Below are positions 25,851 through 38,268 of a DNA stretch of 64,000 bases, in pieces (positions within the stretch are counted from its first letter, which is position 1; the number at the start of each line of letters is the position of its first letter). The notes beneath the pieces were generated by a model. The model saw only the letters and a list, made by a program, of their open reading frames with translations, ran no database searches and was not told the origin of the DNA. Where the stretch lies: contig CM049311.1 of the NCBI GenBank assembly GCA_026874595.1, positions 34,949,176 through 35,013,175 of the forward strand, given 5' to 3'. Source of the stretch: Sipunculus nudus. Taxonomy: Eukaryota; Annelida; Sipuncula; Golfingiida; Sipunculidae. The translations under genes were made by a program, and so were the position numbers.

Positions 25851-26705
25851 CAGTGGCGGATCCTTTAGATATTATAGCTGTAATATCTCTCTTTTTATTT
25901 ATTTTTCTGATTCATTTTCATTTTTCATATTTCTTTTTATTAATTAGCAATTAGATTTTATTTAAGTCATATGCAGTTCATAACTTAAAAATACATTAGT
26001 TGAGGATTAGGATATTAATGAACAGCTGCTGAACAACTGCAGAGCTCCAGGCCCTGGTTTGGGTCGACCATGAACAAACCCACGATTCCTCCGGTGATAC
26101 CGGTACTCAAACTCAAGATCTGTGCTCTTAGGAGTCTTGTGTGCTTTCGAGACAACAGACCCCGGTAAAATGCAAAATTTAACAAACGAATTTAACCTAT
26201 CAGTTATTTTACTCCGAACATTACATTTTAAAGATAAAATGTTCAAGTTATAAACGTAAATGCACCTTTGCGCTACTGACTTCAACATGTTGAAAGATTG
26301 AAATTTTATATTCCTATTGTGAAGAAATATGAATATTAAATATTGAACAACTCTACAGTTAGATAACATAACACAAAGACATAAGATAACATTTTTATAG
26401 GAACAGATAATTCTCATACTTTTTTGTGAAGATTGCTTCAAAATGTCCTCTTTACATTGCATATTCAAAAACAAAATCCCAATATGGGAGGGGGATACCA
26501 TACCCTGTAATTAACCTTAATAAAACCATGATTCATAATTTGCAATAAAAAATCTATATTTTCATACACTAAAATATATAACTTATAATAATAATAATAA
26601 TAATAACAATATGCACGTACAAACTGATATATACAATATTAAGTTTTCATAATACCCATAAATATAAGCGCCCCCCTCCTTCTCAAATTTCTAGATCCGC
26701 CACTG
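25851..26705. mobile_element. Non-autonomous hAT-like element with 12-bp terminal inverted repeats
   Basis: The left end CAGTGGCGGATC at 25851-25862 and the right end GATCCGCCACTG at 26694-26705 are perfect inverses. The right end is preceded by a C-rich block and tctcaaatttcta, seen again near 57911-57955 in a second right-end copy. CAGTGG-type ends are typical of hAT elements. The expected 8-bp target duplication is not visible: the flanks are tgccattg and aacatggc. The 164-codon - strand open frame inside does not look like a transposase. Confidence 0.55.
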
Positions 26706-26725
26706 AACATGGCCACCACCCCTCT

Positions 26726-27105
26726 CTCAATTATGGCTACGCCCCTGATATAATTAATTTTAACATTTATAAACAATGAATTAATATGCTAGGGCCTGAC
26801 TAACCTGGCGGATTCGGAAGTAATTTGCCCCAAATGATGTTCTATTTTCGTCTAAATATCAATTACAGCTTTTTTTCTCATACTGTCGACCGTCCACGGC
26901 TTAAGCTGATGCGGCCCCCTCCCATCCCCCAATTATGGCTACGCCCCTGCTATTATTAATTTTAACATACATTAACAATGAATTAATATGCTGGGGCCTG
27001 ACGAACCTAGCGGATTCGGAATGTAATTTGCCTCCAGGGTGGTTCTATTTTCGTCTTAATATCGTCTTAATATCAACCATCCAAGGCTTAAGTTGATGCG
27101 GAAAC
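26726..27105. repeat. Tandem duplication, ~202-bp unit
   Basis: Two units start with caattatggctacgcccctg at about 26728 and 26930 and both end in a ttaag-tgatgcgg block. The second unit has an internal duplication of atcgtcttaat. The ggctacgcccctg word is the end of a common GGGGCGTAGCC element, with a matching start at about 12634. Confidence 0.75.
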
Positions 27106-27109
27106 TCTA

Positions 27110-28430
27110 ATACAATGTGACGCTCGGAATCTCTTTTTTAATATAAGCCCGAGAATTGGTCCCAGCATTAAAAACATGATTGTCAAAGAGCACATTGCCC
27201 CCCCCCCCCCCCCCTCCGCTGACAAACATATCTGCGTGGATAACGTGTTAAAGATGTCTGCTGCAGCTAGTGGTATATAAACAGTTGGTAAACATTGTCA
27301 AAGAAGCAATATAATTACTTTATATTAAACCTTAGAATGCTGCCATTGTTACTGATTCGACTAGACACCATCCTACCGTTGCGTGTCCACAGTTAGTTTT
27401 GTACACGTCATGTCGTCTCCTTTCAGACAATTATCGTCGGTTCTGTCATATATTAATCCTGTAATTCTAAAAATAACAGTTATGAATCTTTCGTAACCTA
27501 CAATTTTAAATGTTGTATCTTAAATTAATTAAAAAAAAAACAAAACATGCGGACTGTTGACCTGGTGGTAGAAAAGTCGCTCAGTGATTCTCATCCGTTT
27601 TTACACTTTTCCTTCCTCTACTGGCCTGTTCATTCTTGTAGCTTTTCCCGGTATACACCCTGACACACGCCTTCATAGACGCAATATGGTTACTGTGGAA
27701 GTGGTTTTGTTAGCGGGGTTTCAATTTTCGCGCTTTTAGCCGGAGCTAGATTTGCGCTAAATTAAGAACACGCGGAGTTCGAAAGAGCGTTCTCGCTTGA
27801 CACACACTCATGTGGGCCTGGTAATCCCTCCATGCATGGTCGCTTGAGCTGAGGCTTCTTCAACCAGAATGTTAGAGTAGTCATGTTGTCATAAGAGTTT
27901 AAAGCAAGTGGTTTCTCGAGAAAGACCCCTCTCATTTATGGTGATCTGTAGAAACAACTGTGAAACAATAAGACACCTCTAGCCCTTCCCATTGCTTTGA
28001 AGTACGACTGGGCTAAGAGCGACCTGCGACTGTTGTCAGTTCTGTTTGTTGTACGGACATAGTTGGCAGCTTCTGGTTAGTATAATCACAGTTGTTGTTG
28101 CAGAGAAATTATACAACTTACTCAGATGTCAAACAACGTAGTTGGCTGCAGTACCATTGCATCATCAAAGGTAATTAGTCCAGATTAATTACGTATTGAT
28201 CACACCTGCTGTCACGGTACTCGACCAGTCGTCCATTGCATGTAAGCGGTCACCTGAAGGTTGTTAGGTGGGATGTAGGTTACGTTACAAACCTGTCATT
28301 TATAAATATTTTAATAATTTCATACACAATTTATAACCCTACATATGGATTTGCGCCAAATTCAAACTGCGCTAATGCTATAAAATTTAAAATGCGCGAA
28401 AATTCAGACACGCCAAATTAACCGCTTCCA
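27110..28430. other. Intron 1 stretch, nothing recognised
   Basis: A C run at about 27199-27216. The rest shows no repeat structure or coding signal that I can support. Confidence 0.35.
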
Positions 28431-28439
28431 CAGTATCTA

Positions 28440-28610
28440 TTCTACACTTTACCTGCCGTCATACACGACCAGTACCCATTCACTCCTGGATTTAGATAGC
28501 TCACCCTTGTGGTAAAGACTGGGTTCGGGGAGTAAGGCGGAACACGAAGCCACAACCTTGCGGTTACAAGTCCAGCGCTATACGATCATTGCGCCACCAA
28601 GAACGTGAAG
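28440..28610 (-). mobile_element. Degenerate tRNA-derived SINE fragment
   Basis: On the - strand, bases 28603-28537 read like a tRNA from the D arm to the T arm: tggcgcaatg, gcgctggacttgtaacc, then gcaaggttgtggcttcgtg. The T arm lacks a clean GTTCGA and there is no acceptor-stem pairing. It is a SINE head or tRNA pseudogene, not a functional tRNA. Confidence 0.5.
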
Positions 28611-29844
28611 AATCTATCGAGTTAAAGGAACGATGTATATTTGCATAAATTTGCATAATATTTATTGACAATCAATTATTAGTATTTCTGGTGCCTAAAT
28701 GAATATTTAGAACAGTTATCATTTTGCTTGATTTTTTTAATATAATTCTTCAAACAATACAGACAATAAAATACAAACAAACAAAGCATCTTTTCTTGTT
28801 GAATGCACATATGTGCATGTGAGTATATTATTTATACGCCCTTAAAATAATAATAAAAAAAATTAAACTGAAATATGATATTTAAGCTTTAAAAAAAATC
28901 ATGGAATGCCAGAATATCTTTTTCACTATTTACGTTTCATTATATTATTTAAAATAAATTGCAGATCAAAAATAATTTAAAATAAAAATAAAGGTTTCAG
29001 TGTTTTAAACAACTGTTGTTTGCTTCTGTATATTTTTAATGGTTTCAACATCTATAAAAGGAGGCCTTGAATTGTCATACAATGGCCAATGACGTATATC
29101 CTTGGATCACGGTAAGTTTACACGGTAAATTTTAGCGTGCCGTTAGCTCCCATTTGTGCAGATAAAAATATTAAATGCGCATTTGTAATTCTGGATTTTA
29201 GCAGTTCTAAAATCTTACAGACCAAAAATAAAACACTTTTTAGTTTTATGCCTCGGAATAAATTATCAAATTTCCTAGGACATTTATATCAGAGCTATAC
29301 ATCAAATAATTGGCTCTGGTAGGCGTTTGCAAAAATTCTGTTCTATTTATGCAATAATAATATATGTTTTTTTTCAAAACTTTGATTTATAATTTCATTC
29401 ATAATATTCATATTATATGAATAAGTGCGATCAACCGGTCATTATTTAACCTTAATATCAAAAGGACTTCTGTCAAATAACCGTATTCCCTTTGTCTTCA
29501 ATTATTTTATAGAAAGGCCCTGTATAAGCCTCTTTTTAATATTGATTCGGAATGCTTTATTACAAGTTTGTACATTTCTGAAATGTCCTTAGATGTACCC
29601 TTGAAGAGTATGACCTTTGTTGTACAAATGCCATCTTTTGGCGGAGCATCTAGGCGACTGACCTAATTCGTTAACGTTCAGTACACCCGGCACTTTACTG
29701 AACCCAGGAAAACTCTCAAACCCGGACAAGTACAGTGGGAATAAAAAATAACCCTGTGCTCGAAAGGCTGTGTGCTGGAAAGCGGATGAACCTAGCAGGT
29801 GTTTGCATTGACCGTTCAGCAGACGGTTAACGCCATTTGGGTCC

Positions 29845-30415
29845 TCTGACATTACAGAGTCTACGACCAGCGCTTTTGCGTCAGAGTGCCCTAACATCCT
29901 TCAACAAGGACTGTACTGTAATGCTTAATGAGGATGCAAATATTTTTGACAACGCCTCATAACCTATAAGTACACTGTCACTTGACATACACCAGACAAA
30001 TCGTTAGCCTTTTTGAATACTTTCTAAAATCACCAAGCATGTGCGAAAAAAAATCCGTTTTAACTCACCATATTGGTAAATACCTCTGCACCTTTGCTGA
30101 ATTTCCCCCGTAGAATACAAGCATGGCTCGCACGGGTTACTAGACAGCAGCAAACTTGTTACCAAAGAGACGGATTTTCAATTTATGATGTGAGTTCACA
30201 TGTATTTATTTTGTGTTAATTCATCATTGAAATAACACAATGTTAAGATTATTGGCTGTTACAATAATCAATGCTATAATTACGATATCAATGCAAGAGA
30301 AAGTAAAACCGTTGAAAAACATCCCCTCCCCCATATGGTTTGTATCACGACTCCAGGTAGGCTTAACAGCATAATAAATATTCCCTCCTGAGCCGTGTAT
30401 TCACGGTTTGGTTAA
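29845..30415 (+). repeat. Diverged dispersed duplication, copy 2
   Basis: Same-orientation partner of 22690-23220. It includes the shared gtgtattcacgg near its end. The 102-codon - strand frame overlapping its start has no recognisable domain. Confidence 0.6.
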
Positions 30416-30429
30416 CTTCATCGGTATGA

Positions 30430-33400
30430 TCGGAGCATGGTTATCATTAGTAGATGGTTAAATTAGGTGACTTATAAACTTAACAGCGGTCGTACGCTCG
30501 AAGGGTATTTAACTAAACATCTGCAAACATTTAACAGGGTCGTATGCTCGAAAGGAGCTTTACTTATCCACGATATCCAAGTTTCATATTTGTCCAGCGT
30601 GTAACTTCAATCTATTTGTTCGAAAGGGGTTCAACTGTTTCTTAAACTGCTCTAAACCGATCCAAAATTTTGGAGGAGTCTCATTGCTTATGTTTTAAGG
30701 CCTGTTTAAGTGGCGAACGGCATATCAGTTGCGATCGTGACTTGGTAGTACTATTTCTTTTAATAGCTGAAATAAATATTTATACTTTTTCTTCTTCATA
30801 ACTAGCATCTGAATTTTGAATGACTTTTAAGAGCGACAGAAACGTTATGAGTAAAATGTAAGGGAAGTAGAAAGAACTTGTATAACAGCCCTGAAGACAG
30901 ACAGAGAGAGTCACTAAAACATGATTAAAATACCCTGACCAAAGCTACTCAAAAGAAAATATCATTAATCAACCTTAAAGTTACAACACCCTTGCAGTGA
31001 ATGGAAGAAGCGTGCCATAAATTACTCTACGTTCTTCTGATGATGTCCAAAATAACATTTCCAAAATACGTCATACTGATGTCTGTTTTGTTGTTAAAGA
31101 AATAAATCAATAGGTATGCAAACATACAAGTCCTAATTGAATGGTAATTCTTAAAGACAAAAAGGAAGTCGTTTATATAATATCAAAAAAGGAATTCCAG
31201 CATATCTGCAGCCGATTATGCATACAGAAACTGGAAACTGGCAAATATGAACGATTAATTCTCAGTGCGCAAGACTTAAGACGTAAAATTATGAAATAGA
31301 AAGAATTTATTCGGGGCTTATTCACACCAGGGCGGATACAAAATCTAACAAAATCAACACCTTGGCACAGGAAAACAAGTAGACCGAGAGTATATTGCTC
31401 TCGGATGTGTAAGGCGGAAACGACATCAGACGTATGGTCAGGCGATTCTTTTAGGTATTAATCGTATATTATTCTTATTTACAGAGTTTTAGTGGAAAAA
31501 GAGGATGTCCCCTTCTAAATCCGCCCGGTGTACCGTATTTATCAAAAGAAAATCGTACTAGTATACGGCATATATGTGAATAAAAAGGACTTATTTTGCC
31601 CCTCATGATTAAAGCATAAAATTTCCCGCACAGATTTGGTTTGCCCTCAAAATTATATTAAATTTGCCAGAGAGCTGTCACTGGTTAGTCCATTCCCAAA
31701 TATGCGCCTTTTTTTCGAAAGGAGAAATCCTTTTTCTTGATGATTACATCTGCAAATTATCGAGCCTCTTGCAGGTACACCTTTCAGCGATCTTGATTTA
31801 TTGAGCAACTCTGGCATCTATTTCATGAATCAAGAAAAATCCTTCTCGTGTTCGGGCCGAAATCACAGCGGCAAATCAACGAACCAAATTTAAACAATAC
31901 ACTGTTCGCGAGCCGTCTGAACAAGAAGACAAGACAGAAAGTGACAGGCTTATTTGGCTTTATTTTGTTGGGCAGATTTCCATTCCCTTCCCAGAAATGC
32001 TTAATTTTTTTTTATTTTTAGTGTCAACCATGTTTAAAGTGTAAATTGATGGACTGTAGCTTGGGACGCGTGAATGGACTCCAGTGTCTTTTCATGAAGT
32101 AAACACAAATTTAGCTAATGAATCATTGGAAAGGTGACAAAGTCAATAAACTTACTTCGTGACAGACCCCATTTACCAAGCAGGTGTTCTCACTAACATA
32201 AACAAATTGGGATGATTGAAGCATGCCAAATGAAATGGTCTTCACGTTAATATCAAGGCACAGAATATAATAAGTTGACTCGAAACCTTCTCTGCTCCCC
32301 GGCCATATCTATTTATAGGAAAGGCCGAAGGGGCGAGTCACCGAAGATGAGACAGGGCTGTTTTTTTATGATTTGCCCCGGTGTGATATCAGGAATGATA
32401 AGGCCCGGGAACATCGGGAGGTAATCTGAAAGTATTTTACTCGGCCGACTTTCGTGCCGATCTTCCGACTTTCGGGCATTAGGAGCACAAATGTTGACGA
32501 ATCGATTCATACGAAATTCTGAAAAAAAATCAGAGAATCTGAATGGTTACACCTTGCCGAATATCTGAGGGCTCGGTGAGCCGGATATCCGGTAGTCTGC
32601 AGTGGGACGGCAGGTTCTGAATTTCGGGATTCAGGTTTGTTGCAAAGGAGTTAGATGATCATAAGAGTTACAAAATGGCGACTAATATTGCACAGCATGC
32701 ATGGTTAAATCGTGCAGTGTGATAACTAATCCGGACTGACGCAGTTCCATTTTCGACCACACGAATTTCGGGAAATGCTGCCGGGATATTTGTAAATTTT
32801 GAACATGCTCAGGTTTATTGGATCGGAATGAAACGGGAAAATATCAGGTATTATCAGGATAACATCGTTACACGTCTTAATACACCTGTAGATCTAAGTA
32901 GACATCGTTTATCATCAGAATTGCCCACGATGTTATCCCGATGTTTTGTGTTGTGTCTCCTGAAATTTTCCTATCATTCCCGCTTTGTCTTATCCCGATA
33001 TTGCTCCGGAGTATAAAATGTGTCTCTAATGTTTCTCTTATTTCCCCAAGCCTAGACAAATTCTGATTCTTTGAATCCCGTGTCATCTTAATTGGGTATC
33101 ATCGGAACGAGGTCGGGCCATCACATCGGGGCACGGCCGTTTTTCCTTGGCTACGTTGCTTTTAACCTCGTTCTGTTAAATTCTGTGACGGCATAAATGT
33201 TCTGCGCGTGTTTATTTTAGAACTTATCATGCAGTAGGCTACTCTAACACATACTTTAGCAATAAATTTGAATATGGATCGATTGAGACTACATGACATG
33301 TCTTCATATTTGGTGTTCGTTTGACCTGTTAGCTAATTATACTACCACCACGAAGATATGTAATTGGATGAGGTTTGCGGCACAGAAAAAAAATATGTAA

Positions 33401-35600
33401 CAAAACGGCAAAAACGATGGGAATTCTTCACAGTTTGTAACAAAAAATACGTGGATGTCCCTGGACATGTTTATAATGCTGTGTGGATGCAAAGGTGACG
33501 GAGGTTTTCCTAAAATGTTGGCTTTGCTTGAATCACGTAACATATTGCTTTCATCTAAAACTTAGGCCCAAATTGACGGGCACGGACTGTAAATTATATT
33601 GATCTTGGGCGGCTTTCCGAGCTTGACCTTTATAACAGTCTGTGTCGCGATGTGCAAGGACTAACAACAAATCTTTCTATATGATCGGATCATGTGCTTT
33701 GTACCAATGCCGGTTGCCCTGGTGCAATAGTCCATCTGACTCATTCCACCTGCCACTGACGAAAGGAACTGAGTGTCCGGGTCTGTGACATCATCCAATT
33801 GAAGTCATATTTAAAAAAAATGGTAATTTTGAGAATTCTACTTTAATTGGAATTGTGAAAGTCTGGTTTCTGTTTAATTTAAAATGACAAAATCTACAAC
33901 ACTGGCTCTTTGGACCCCAAATTTTTAAGCGAAATGCGAATTCTCGTTGGAAAGTTGCTAATTTCAGGATGTTTATCCAGATAACTATTGCGGATGACGA
34001 ACTTGGATATATCTATTACAATCCCTTATCTCAAATTGCCAGACAAGCATAATCTAATGGTGAACAATTCCATATTGTTTTAAGACACCTTGATCTGCTT
34101 ATATCTATCAGGTTTCTCTCAAAAAGGACACACAAAGAAAAACGATAGATCTCCTTAACATACGGATACAGGGACGGCTACAAGATTCTAGGATAGGGGG
34201 AGGGCATATAGGGATGTTAGGGGGGGGGGGGGGGGGGGTTCGCCTTCACATAGTGTAAAAACATTGAAAAAATTTAGGTTGCAATGGCGCAATCCGTGAA
34301 ATTTGAAATGCATCATGCTGCTGAATGCGGCTCTGTTTTCTCGGTCCTAAGGGTTATTGTTCTTTGTTGATAAACTGAAAAAAAACCATGTGACCAGATG
34401 CTGACTGATAACTTGTTGTTGTTGGTGTAAGCATATTAAGCAACGTCATCTTTAGTTATTTGGAAACCTCTGGTTTGTTTTATTGCTGCCATACATACTT
34501 GTTTGTCCATGTTTGGATTACCATCGGCGGTCAATTTGACCCCCCCCCCCCCCATAATTTGACCCCCCCATATGTTATCAACACGTGGTTATAAACAAAA
34601 AGAACAGCCTGGGCACCGTAAGATCAAGCAATTTTGAGGTTTATATACTGAGGTATCTTATTAATATTTGTCTATTAGCCCACGGATAATTAACTCAACA
34701 GAATTACAGCCTTCATCTACCTTTTGCGTAGATTTAATTACTTGTTCTTGTGCTGAAATAAAGTTATTGCTTTTGAGATAGTCGATGACAAACAACGATA
34801 AAACGTGTATAATACACACGTTTTAAGGTTCGGCATGTATATCGAGAGTTGTCTTGGATTTCATCAACCGGTCTGTACATAATTGATTATATACGGTTAT
34901 TCATGATGCTGTAAACTTTTTTGCGGTCCCCACGATGCCCGTTATACTCCAAATCACATGAAATAGGGCTATGTCTGTCATTAACACTAATTAAATTGGT
35001 TTAGTCTGTCGACGCGCTGTCAAGAGATTTCTGAATTCCTTGCACGTATCCGTTTCATTTCCTTTTTGAATGGTCACAATCCACGTAATTGTTGTCTAAT
35101 TACCCAATCCATCACATCTCTCAGAGAAGCAGACAGACTTAATTGCCTTGTCAAATGTAGTTGAGCCTTATTCAAAGATTTACTCTCAAACTTTTAGTTT
35201 TCGTCACTCGTATTTTCATATACTTGATATACGCATAACTTGTCGAGCTTACGACTGAGACCTAATTTTTTATCTCAGTAGTGAAACTGGTTATGGTTTT
35301 CCTTATATTTCTTATATTAATTCTTTGGTGGAGGAGTTCATCTTCTATATAAATCGCTTAGCTCTGTGTGTACATCCGCGGAACAGCGTGACAGTGCGGT
35401 AACGCACGATTATCTTGAATAATAATCTGCTCAAAGAAATATCCCCAATAAAAGAGCATCCCCTCGCACGGGAGAATGATTAGACCGGGTGTTTTACACA
35501 CTGTGGAAATCAGGAGGGCAGTTCTGTGACCATGACCTTTGACCCATTGAGCTCAAAGTCGAATGGTTAGGTCTAATCCACCAATCTCTGTCCTATTGAT
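30430..35600. other. Intron 1 stretch, nothing recognised
   Basis: Three short gtcg-tgctcgaa-ggg(t) words at 30485-30630 are the only local repetition. G and C runs lie at 34221-34238 and 34541-34553. No domain-bearing frame, RNA or terminal repeats were found. Confidence 0.35.
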
Positions 35601-35601
35601 C

Positions 35602-35940
35602 GCCACCTTGAGACTGTTCTCTGTGTAGTTTCCTTTTGTTTAGATTACCAACTTTAGACTGTCCTTGGAGTAATTTCCTTTTGTTTAAATTACCACCTTA
35701 AGACTGTCCTCGGAGAAGTTTCCTTTTGTTTAGATTACCACCTTCAGCCTGTCCCCGGAGTAATTTCCTATTGTTTAGATCACCATCTTTAGACTGTCCT
35801 CGGAGTAGTTCCCTTTTGATTATATTACCACCTTAAGACTCTCCTCGGAGTAGTTTCCTTTTGTTTAGATTACAAGCTTAAGACCGTCCACGGAGTAGTT
35901 TCCTTTTGTATATATTACCACCTTCAGCCTGTCCCCGGAC
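35602..35940. repeat. 44-bp minisatellite, about 7.5 copies
   Basis: Units read approximately ttagactgtcctcggagtag then tttccttttgtttagattac then cacc, with scattered substitutions. One strand is strongly pyrimidine-biased. The copies differ enough that this is not a collapsed assembly repeat. Confidence 0.9.
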
Positions 35941-36229
35941 TAAATCAAATTATATATACAAAAAATGTAAGGTTGCAGGAGAGGCCTAAATCATAAACAC
36001 ACGCTCTTGTTTCGAGAAGTGTACTGGTTCACCGCTGCATTGACCCCGTTGTTAATTTCAGGTGCCGATGTTGACGCATGTATACATGAAACATTGTCCC
36101 ATATGCGGCGTATTTTCCTTTGTTTTAACTGTTCGTTCAATCTGCTTGCATCACAGGGTCATGAAAAGTGTCCATGCAAGTGGAGTTGCATGACGACTTT
36201 CCTTATATGGCAAAGAACTGGTGGGTAGC

Positions 36230-36256
36230 AAAAAAAAAAAAAAAAAAAAAAAAAAA
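36230..36256 (+). repeat. 27-base A run
   Basis: Uninterrupted A27 about 70 bases before the inverted-repeat element. It could be a retroelement tail, but I see no recognisable element in front of it. Confidence 0.9.
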
Positions 36257-36323
36257 TACGCGTGACCTTCGACCAAGGAGGCGGGGCATATGGAACAAAT
36301 CAGTTATAGCCCAATGAAACGTA

Positions 36324-36996
36324 AAGGCGCTGTCACACTCTAGCGTTTAGAGCCAGCGTATGAGGAACGTATCGAAATTTTTTTTACGCACAACTTTTAA
36401 GCGTATGAGGTCGATTTACGGTTAATGACCGTTAGAGTAACATGAGCCTAGCGTACCGTCAGCGTAAGAGTAGCGTACGCATAGCGTATGTCAGCGTATC
36501 TGATGCGATGTGTATTTGAGTTGGACGTATACCGACGTATGAGTAACGGATATCGTCGTACCTCCGACGTATGAGAAACGTATGCGGAACGTCAGCCTAA
36601 CGTATGAGGAGCGTACACAGCGCCGGGGGGGGGGGGGGGGGGGGGGGGGCATAACAGGTGGCAGCGCGCGAATTTCGTCATCACTGAACTGCTGGTACAA
36701 ACTGATACAAATTTTGAAAAGTGAGACTTTATATACCCCCCCCCCCCCCCATACGCTGGAAATACGCATGTAATACGCATGGGATAAGTTGGCTGTACGC
36801 TCAGAACACGTTAGGCATAAGTTGAGTACGTTAGACTGTCGTTAGAACTACCATCATAACGTAAGCCATTCGTTAGACACACGTCTAACTTATTCCAGCG
36901 TACCCCTAGCGTGTTTCAGCGTATGTCAGCGTATGCCCAAAAAGTCCATACGTTCCTCATACGCTGGCTCCATACGCTAGAGTGTGACAGCGCCTT
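36324..36996. mobile_element. CGTA-rich non-autonomous element with ~50-bp terminal inverted repeats
   Basis: The ends start aaggcgctgtcacactctag and its inverse; the arms 36324-36372 and 36949-36996 differ by very few bases and share agccagcgtatgaggaacgt. The element is flanked on both sides by TA (36322-36323 and 36997-36998), consistent with a TA target duplication as in Tc1/mariner-like insertions. The interior is packed with cagcgtatg, gcgtatgag and acgta words on both strands and holds a G25 run (36625-36649) and a C15 run (36736-36750). No coding capacity: the open frames through the G and C runs are poly-Gly/poly-Pro artefacts. Confidence 0.8.
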
Positions 36997-36999
36997 TAA

Positions 37000-38265
37000 G
37001 CAAGTCATGAGATTTGCTTGGCTTGTGTCAATCATGGCATCAAATGAAACGTGGTTTCATGTACCGATAGACGCGACGTAACTCGGTTCTAGATCTTAGG
37101 CATGTCACTAAAGCCCTGTAAAGTCCGCATGGTGAATCCCTGACAATGCATAAATAAGAGGGTCAGAGAGTAGCAGGCCTAATTAGGTATGTAAATTGCC
37201 GTGTGGTAGCACGTGGTAGTAACTTAGTGCGACAGAGTGAGAGCCGTTTGGGCTTTATCTTCGTTGGACCTGATATTTACGTAAACTATATTAAATATGA
37301 GACTTGAGCTAAGTGTAATGTTGTCATCACACACGCGTATTTAAACCACGTACATTTTTTCGCTTAATGAAGACTTTTTTTTTGCGAGACGTTGGCCTAT
37401 AGATCTGCTGTTCACGTCTGACAGTTGTACATAGTTTCATGCAAAATGGAAAATATTACAACCTGTAGCGTTTTTTGAAAAAAAAATCCTGGATTATGTC
37501 CATAATGGGCTTAAAATTATTACATTTTCACAGTGAAAAACTGATGCCTTTTGTTATCCATTCAGCATTATCATGAGACGAATATGTCTTGAATGAATCC
37601 GGGTGGTGACCTTGTATGGGAAGGTAACTATGACGTCATAAAACGGAAAATATGCGGGCAGAGTGCAAAAGTCAAAAGCTTGTTGGCTGAGGCCGCCCGC
37701 CTCGATCAACAGAACATTTTCTAAAGTTTAAGCTTTTTATATCCAAAATACCTTTAAATGGATGTTGCATAATTGTAAATAAAGCCTTGCTGCATCGACA
37801 TGTGTGATTCACCAAGAATCCAAAAACATCATTACAGTTCACAGTTAAGCTTATGGAAAAAATGGCCGTAGGTTGCCTTATGAAACGGAGTCCGATTGCC
37901 TCATTCTGCTGTGAATTTGATTGAGGATTCAGGTGTCTGGAATGAATCAACTTGCTGAATGTCGAATGTAATACAAGACTTCCAGTCCGTCTACTGGGAA
38001 AACTTGGCGCCCGGTTTAACAACCAGAGGCCGTGGGCAAGGACAATTAGGAGGAAAAACATTAATAGTATCTGATCGTGAGAAGCATACTGTCGCACTCT
38101 TCTTTTTCGCTGCTCAGTACGCGAGGTCATATAAATTCTTTCCACAAGTCCCGTTGTACATCCAGTTATTTTTATTGTTACTAAGGAAATGCATTATTAA
38201 ACCAAAGGATTGTTCATTCGGTTTCCAATCAGTCCGTGAATTTCGGATTTGTACTTTTGTTACAT
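37000..38265. other. Intron 1 stretch, nothing recognised
   Basis: Contains overlapping opposite-strand open frames of 157 and 129 codons (37672-38145 and 37959-38348) with no domain I know. I treat them as chance frames. Confidence 0.4.
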
Positions 38266-38268
38266 ATA

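Noticed and set aside
26007-26501. 164-codon - strand open frame
   Set aside because: Lies inside the hAT-like element. It has no transposase signature, no domain and the composition of translated AT-rich DNA.
35602-35940. CRISPR array
   Set aside because: The units are contiguous diverged 44-bp repeats without unique spacers, in animal DNA.
36491-36780. Poly-Pro and poly-Gly open frames
   Set aside because: They are translations of the C15 and G25 runs in the inverted-repeat element.
37672-38145. 157-codon - strand open frame overlapping a 129-codon + strand frame
   Set aside because: Neither has a recognisable domain, splice context or homology to the neighbouring gene. Overlapping opposite frames of this size occur by chance.
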